In this document: piece after piece, positions 61,849 through 64,000 of the stretch
How the letters are laid out: every line of letters starts with the position of its first letter
Numbering within the stretch: position 1 is the stretch's first letter
Assembly (NCBI RefSeq): GCF_046054195.1
Contig: NZ_JBEQCS010000001.1
Coordinates: forward strand, 1 to 64,000
Length of the DNA stretch: 64,000 nt
Direction of reading: 5' to 3'
Source of the DNA: Celerinatantimonas sp046054195
Lineage (GTDB): Bacteria > Pseudomonadota > Gammaproteobacteria > Enterobacterales > Celerinatantimonadaceae
Program-made: the position numbers and the translations under genes
Notes under the pieces: generated by a model
The model's database searches: none
Seen by the model: only the letters and a program-made list of their open reading frames with translations
Told to the model about the DNA's origin: nothing

Positions 61849-63225
61849 TTACATTTTCTTAGCGTTTTCAACCGCGTCATCGATAGAACCGCAATACAAG
61901 AAGGCTTGTTCTGGCAGATCATCATACTCGCCATTCAAAATGCCTTTAAAGCCGCGGATAGTTTCTTTCAATGGCACGTAAATACCAGGTTCACCAGTAA
62001 ATACTTCAGCTACATGGTATGGCTGAGTCAAGAAACGTTCGATTTTACGAGCCCGTGCAACTGCCAGTTTATCGTCTTCAGACAGTTCATCCATCCCCAA
62101 AATGGCGATGATGTCTTTTAAGTCTTTATAACGCTGCAATACAGTCTGAACACCACGAGCAACGCTGTAATGTTCTTGACCAATAACTAGCGGATCAAGC
62201 TGACGACTGGTTGAATCCAATGGATCCACGGCTGGATACAGACCTAATGCTGCAATGTTACGAGACAATACAACGGTTGCATCCAAGTGGGCAAACGTAG
62301 TTGCTGGTGATGGGTCAGTCAAGTCATCGGCTGGTACGTATACCGCTTGGATAGAGGTAATAGAACCAGTTTTAGTTGACGTAATACGTTCTTGCAGAAC
62401 ACCCATTTCTTCAGCCAAAGTAGGCTGATAACCAACCGCTGAAGGCATACGACCTAACAGTGCTGATACTTCAGTACCGGCCAAGGTATAACGATAAATG
62501 TTATCGATGAACAGCAATACATCACGGCCTTCATCACGGAAGCGTTCCGCCATGGTCAAGCCTGTTAGAGCAACACGCAGACGGTTTCCTGGTGGCTCGT
62601 TCATCTGACCATAAACCATGGCCACTTTATCGATAACGCCTGATTCTTTCATTTCGTAGTAGAAGTCGTTCCCTTCACGGGTACGTTCACCAACCCCTGC
62701 GAATACAGACAGACCAGAGTGAGCGGTCGCGATGTTGTTAATAAGCTCCATCATGTTGACGGTTTTACCAACCCCAGCACCACCGAACAGACCAATTTTA
62801 CCACCCTTAGCAAATGGGCAGATAAGGTCAATCACTTTTACACCAGTTTCGAGAAGCTCAATCGCATTAGATTGTTCTTCATAAGTTGGTGCATCACGGT
62901 GAATAACATATTTTTCGTCAGTTTTAATTTCACCAACGCCGTCAACAGGTTCACCCAGAACGTTCATAATACGTCCTAAAGTTCCCTCGCCAACAGGCAC
63001 TTCAATACCTTTGCCAGTGTTACTAGCGGCCATACCACGAACCAGCCCATCAGATGAGCCCATTGCGATACAACGAACAACGCCACCGCCAATTTGCTGC
63101 TGAACTTCCAGTACCAAGTCGGCACTTTCAAGCTTCAGAGCATGATAGACGTGAGGCACACTGTCCAGTGGAAACTCAACGTCCACAACAGCGCCAATAA
63201 CCTGGACGATGTTACCGTTACTCAT
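61849..63225 (-). CDS. atpD: ATP synthase F1 beta subunit
   Basis: The 458-residue catalytic beta subunit makes ATP in the F1 head. The P-loop GGAGVGKTVNMMELI, the GERTREGNDFYYEM segment and the DNIYRYTLAGTEVSALLGRMPSAVGYQPTLAEEMG block are diagnostic. It is flanked by atpG and atpC in the standard order. Confidence 0.98.
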   Translation of the reverse strand: MSNGNIVQVIGAVVDVEFPLDSVPHVYHALKLESADLVLEVQQQIGGGVVRCIAMGSSDGLVRGMAASNTGKGIEVPVGEGTLGRIMNVLGEPVDGVGEIKTDEKYVIHRDAPTYEEQSNAIELLETGVKVIDLICPFAKGGKIGLFGGAGVGKTVNMMELINNIATAHSGLSVFAGVGERTREGNDFYYEMKESGVIDKVAMVYGQMNEPPGNRLRVALTGLTMAERFRDEGRDVLLFIDNIYRYTLAGTEVSALLGRMPSAVGYQPTLAEEMGVLQERITSTKTGSITSIQAVYVPADDLTDPSPATTFAHLDATVVLSRNIAALGLYPAVDPLDSTSRQLDPLVIGQEHYSVARGVQTVLQRYKDLKDIIAILGMDELSEDDKLAVARARKIERFLTQPYHVAEVFTGEPGIYVPLKETIRGFKGILNGEYDDLPEQAFLYCGSIDDAVENAKKM

Positions 63226-63261
63226 GTTGATTCCTCTAAATTCTTTATGCTTTCGCTGCCA

Positions 63262-64000
63262 TTAAACTGCTGCAGCCCCGGAGACAATTTCTGTCAGTTC
63301 TTGGGTAATGGCGGCCTGACGTTCTTTGTTGTAAACCAACTGCAGTGTGTCTATCAGGCTGCTGGCGTTGTCAGTTGCAGCTTTCATGGAAATCATTCGG
63401 GCTGCTTGCTCACATGCCAAGTTTTCTACAGATGCCTGGTACACTTGCGATTCAACATATCGAGACATCAAAGTATTTAAGATATCCCGAGCATCAGGCT
63501 CATAGATATAGTCCCAATTGCGTTTAGCAATTTCCGGATCATCTGCTTTAGGCAGAGGCAAAATCTGATCGACTTTTGGTTTCTGGATCATCGTGTTGAC
63601 GAACTGGTTATAAACCAAAAACAGGCGGTCTAAGCGACCTTCGTCATACGCATCCAGCATCACCCGGACTGTCCCGACTAATTCATCAAGTGAGGGATCA
63701 TCTCCCAAACCTGAATTTTGAGCCACAACGTGTCCACCGTGGGAGTTGAAAAAACCAGTGGCTTTGGAACCCAAAAGTGCTAAATCAACTTCAACACCTT
63801 GGTCATTCCACTGTTTCATATCGCTGATGGCTTGTTTGAACAAGTTAATGTTCAAACCGCCACACAACCCACGGTCACTTGAGACGATGATATAACCAAC
63901 ACGCTTGGCAGGACGTTCTAAAGTATAAGGATGTTTATACTCCAACTTACCAAGCGCGATATGACCGATCATTTTGCGCATTGTTCGTGCATATGGACGA
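63262..64000 (-). CDS. atpG: ATP synthase F1 gamma subunit (5' end outside window)
   Basis: The rotating gamma subunit of F1. The visible part continues upstream of position 64000 (RPYARTMRKMIGHIALG is in frame across the end), so about 40-45 N-terminal residues are missing. Family blocks include YIIVSSDRGLCGGLNINLFK and the C-terminal KAATDNASSLIDTLQLVYNKERQAAITQELTEIVSGAAAV. Next gene in order is atpD. Confidence 0.97.
   Translation of the reverse strand, partial: RPYARTMRKMIGHIALGKLEYKHPYTLERPAKRVGYIIVSSDRGLCGGLNINLFKQAISDMKQWNDQGVEVDLALLGSKATGFFNSHGGHVVAQNSGLGDDPSLDELVGTVRVMLDAYDEGRLDRLFLVYNQFVNTMIQKPKVDQILPLPKADDPEIAKRNWDYIYEPDARDILNTLMSRYVESQVYQASVENLACEQAARMISMKAATDNASSLIDTLQLVYNKERQAAITQELTEIVSGAAAV

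Noticed and set aside
1..64000. CRISPR arrays, tRNA genes and complete insertion sequences
   Set aside because: I looked for regularly spaced repeats, tRNA-like cloverleafs and transposase genes and saw none; the only mobile remnants are the Tn7-like ends and integron parts.

Overview
The window is a contiguous piece of a gammaproteobacterial chromosome. The ATP synthase-glmU-glmS neighbourhood, an rrn leader beside hemG and yigZ, glyQS, a cyoABCDE oxidase and a CAI-1 quorum-sensing pair (cqsA/cqsS) point to a relative of the Vibrionales. Celerinatantimonas is a guess at genus level that I cannot confirm from the sequence.

Layout. 1-565: leader and P1-type promoter of a ribosomal RNA operon transcribed leftward out of the window. 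576-3049: hemG, yigZ and a PepQ-like protein that has lost its metal ligands. 3248-6681: a two-component system with an orphan sugar-binding protein. 6792-12300: tusA, glyQS and three little-known genes. 12539-17645: acrAB-type efflux pump with a divergent TetR repressor and a clear operator. 17646-22210: mannitol operon mtlADR behind a CRP-rich promoter region. 22264-27094: cytochrome bo oxidase operon. 27586-29468: nitroreductase, small monooxygenase-like protein, deoC. 29462-40010: ten-gene iron/redox operon on the minus strand (FTR1 permease, P19-type periplasmic protein, DUF2318 membrane protein, two FtsX-like permeases, ATPase, TlpA lipoprotein, PCuAC-type copper chaperone, NqrC-like flavin lipoprotein, DsbD) with a Fur-like site ahead of it. 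40268-44553: DsbA-like protein and the cqsS/cqsA pair. 44804-47837: diguanylate cyclase, small repeat protein, LysR regulator. 48125-52132: polar amino acid/guanidino-compound ABC transporter with an agmatinase-family enzyme. 52274-54933: a mosaic accessory region. 55033-64000: glmS, a DeoR regulator, an acetyltransferase, glmU, an MFS transporter and atpC, atpD and part of atpG.

The most unusual part is 52565-54933, next to glmS. Three copies of a Tn7-like transposon terminus (two left-type at 52565 and 53744, one right-type ending at 54933) frame pieces of an integron: a LexA-box-controlled intI gene cut off at codon 101 exactly where the second left-type end begins, two attC sites, one unknown cassette gene and a higBA toxin-antitoxin cassette. 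I read this as the remains of nested Tn7-like insertions downstream of glmS. No transposase gene and no matching target duplication remain.

Other points of interest are the metal-site-dead PepQ relative, the joining of a predicted flavinylated lipoprotein and DsbD to an FTR1/P19 iron operon, and a CqsS whose putative ligand-contact positions match the Vibrio cholerae receptor with a constant offset of four. Most other genes are ordinary housekeeping genes.
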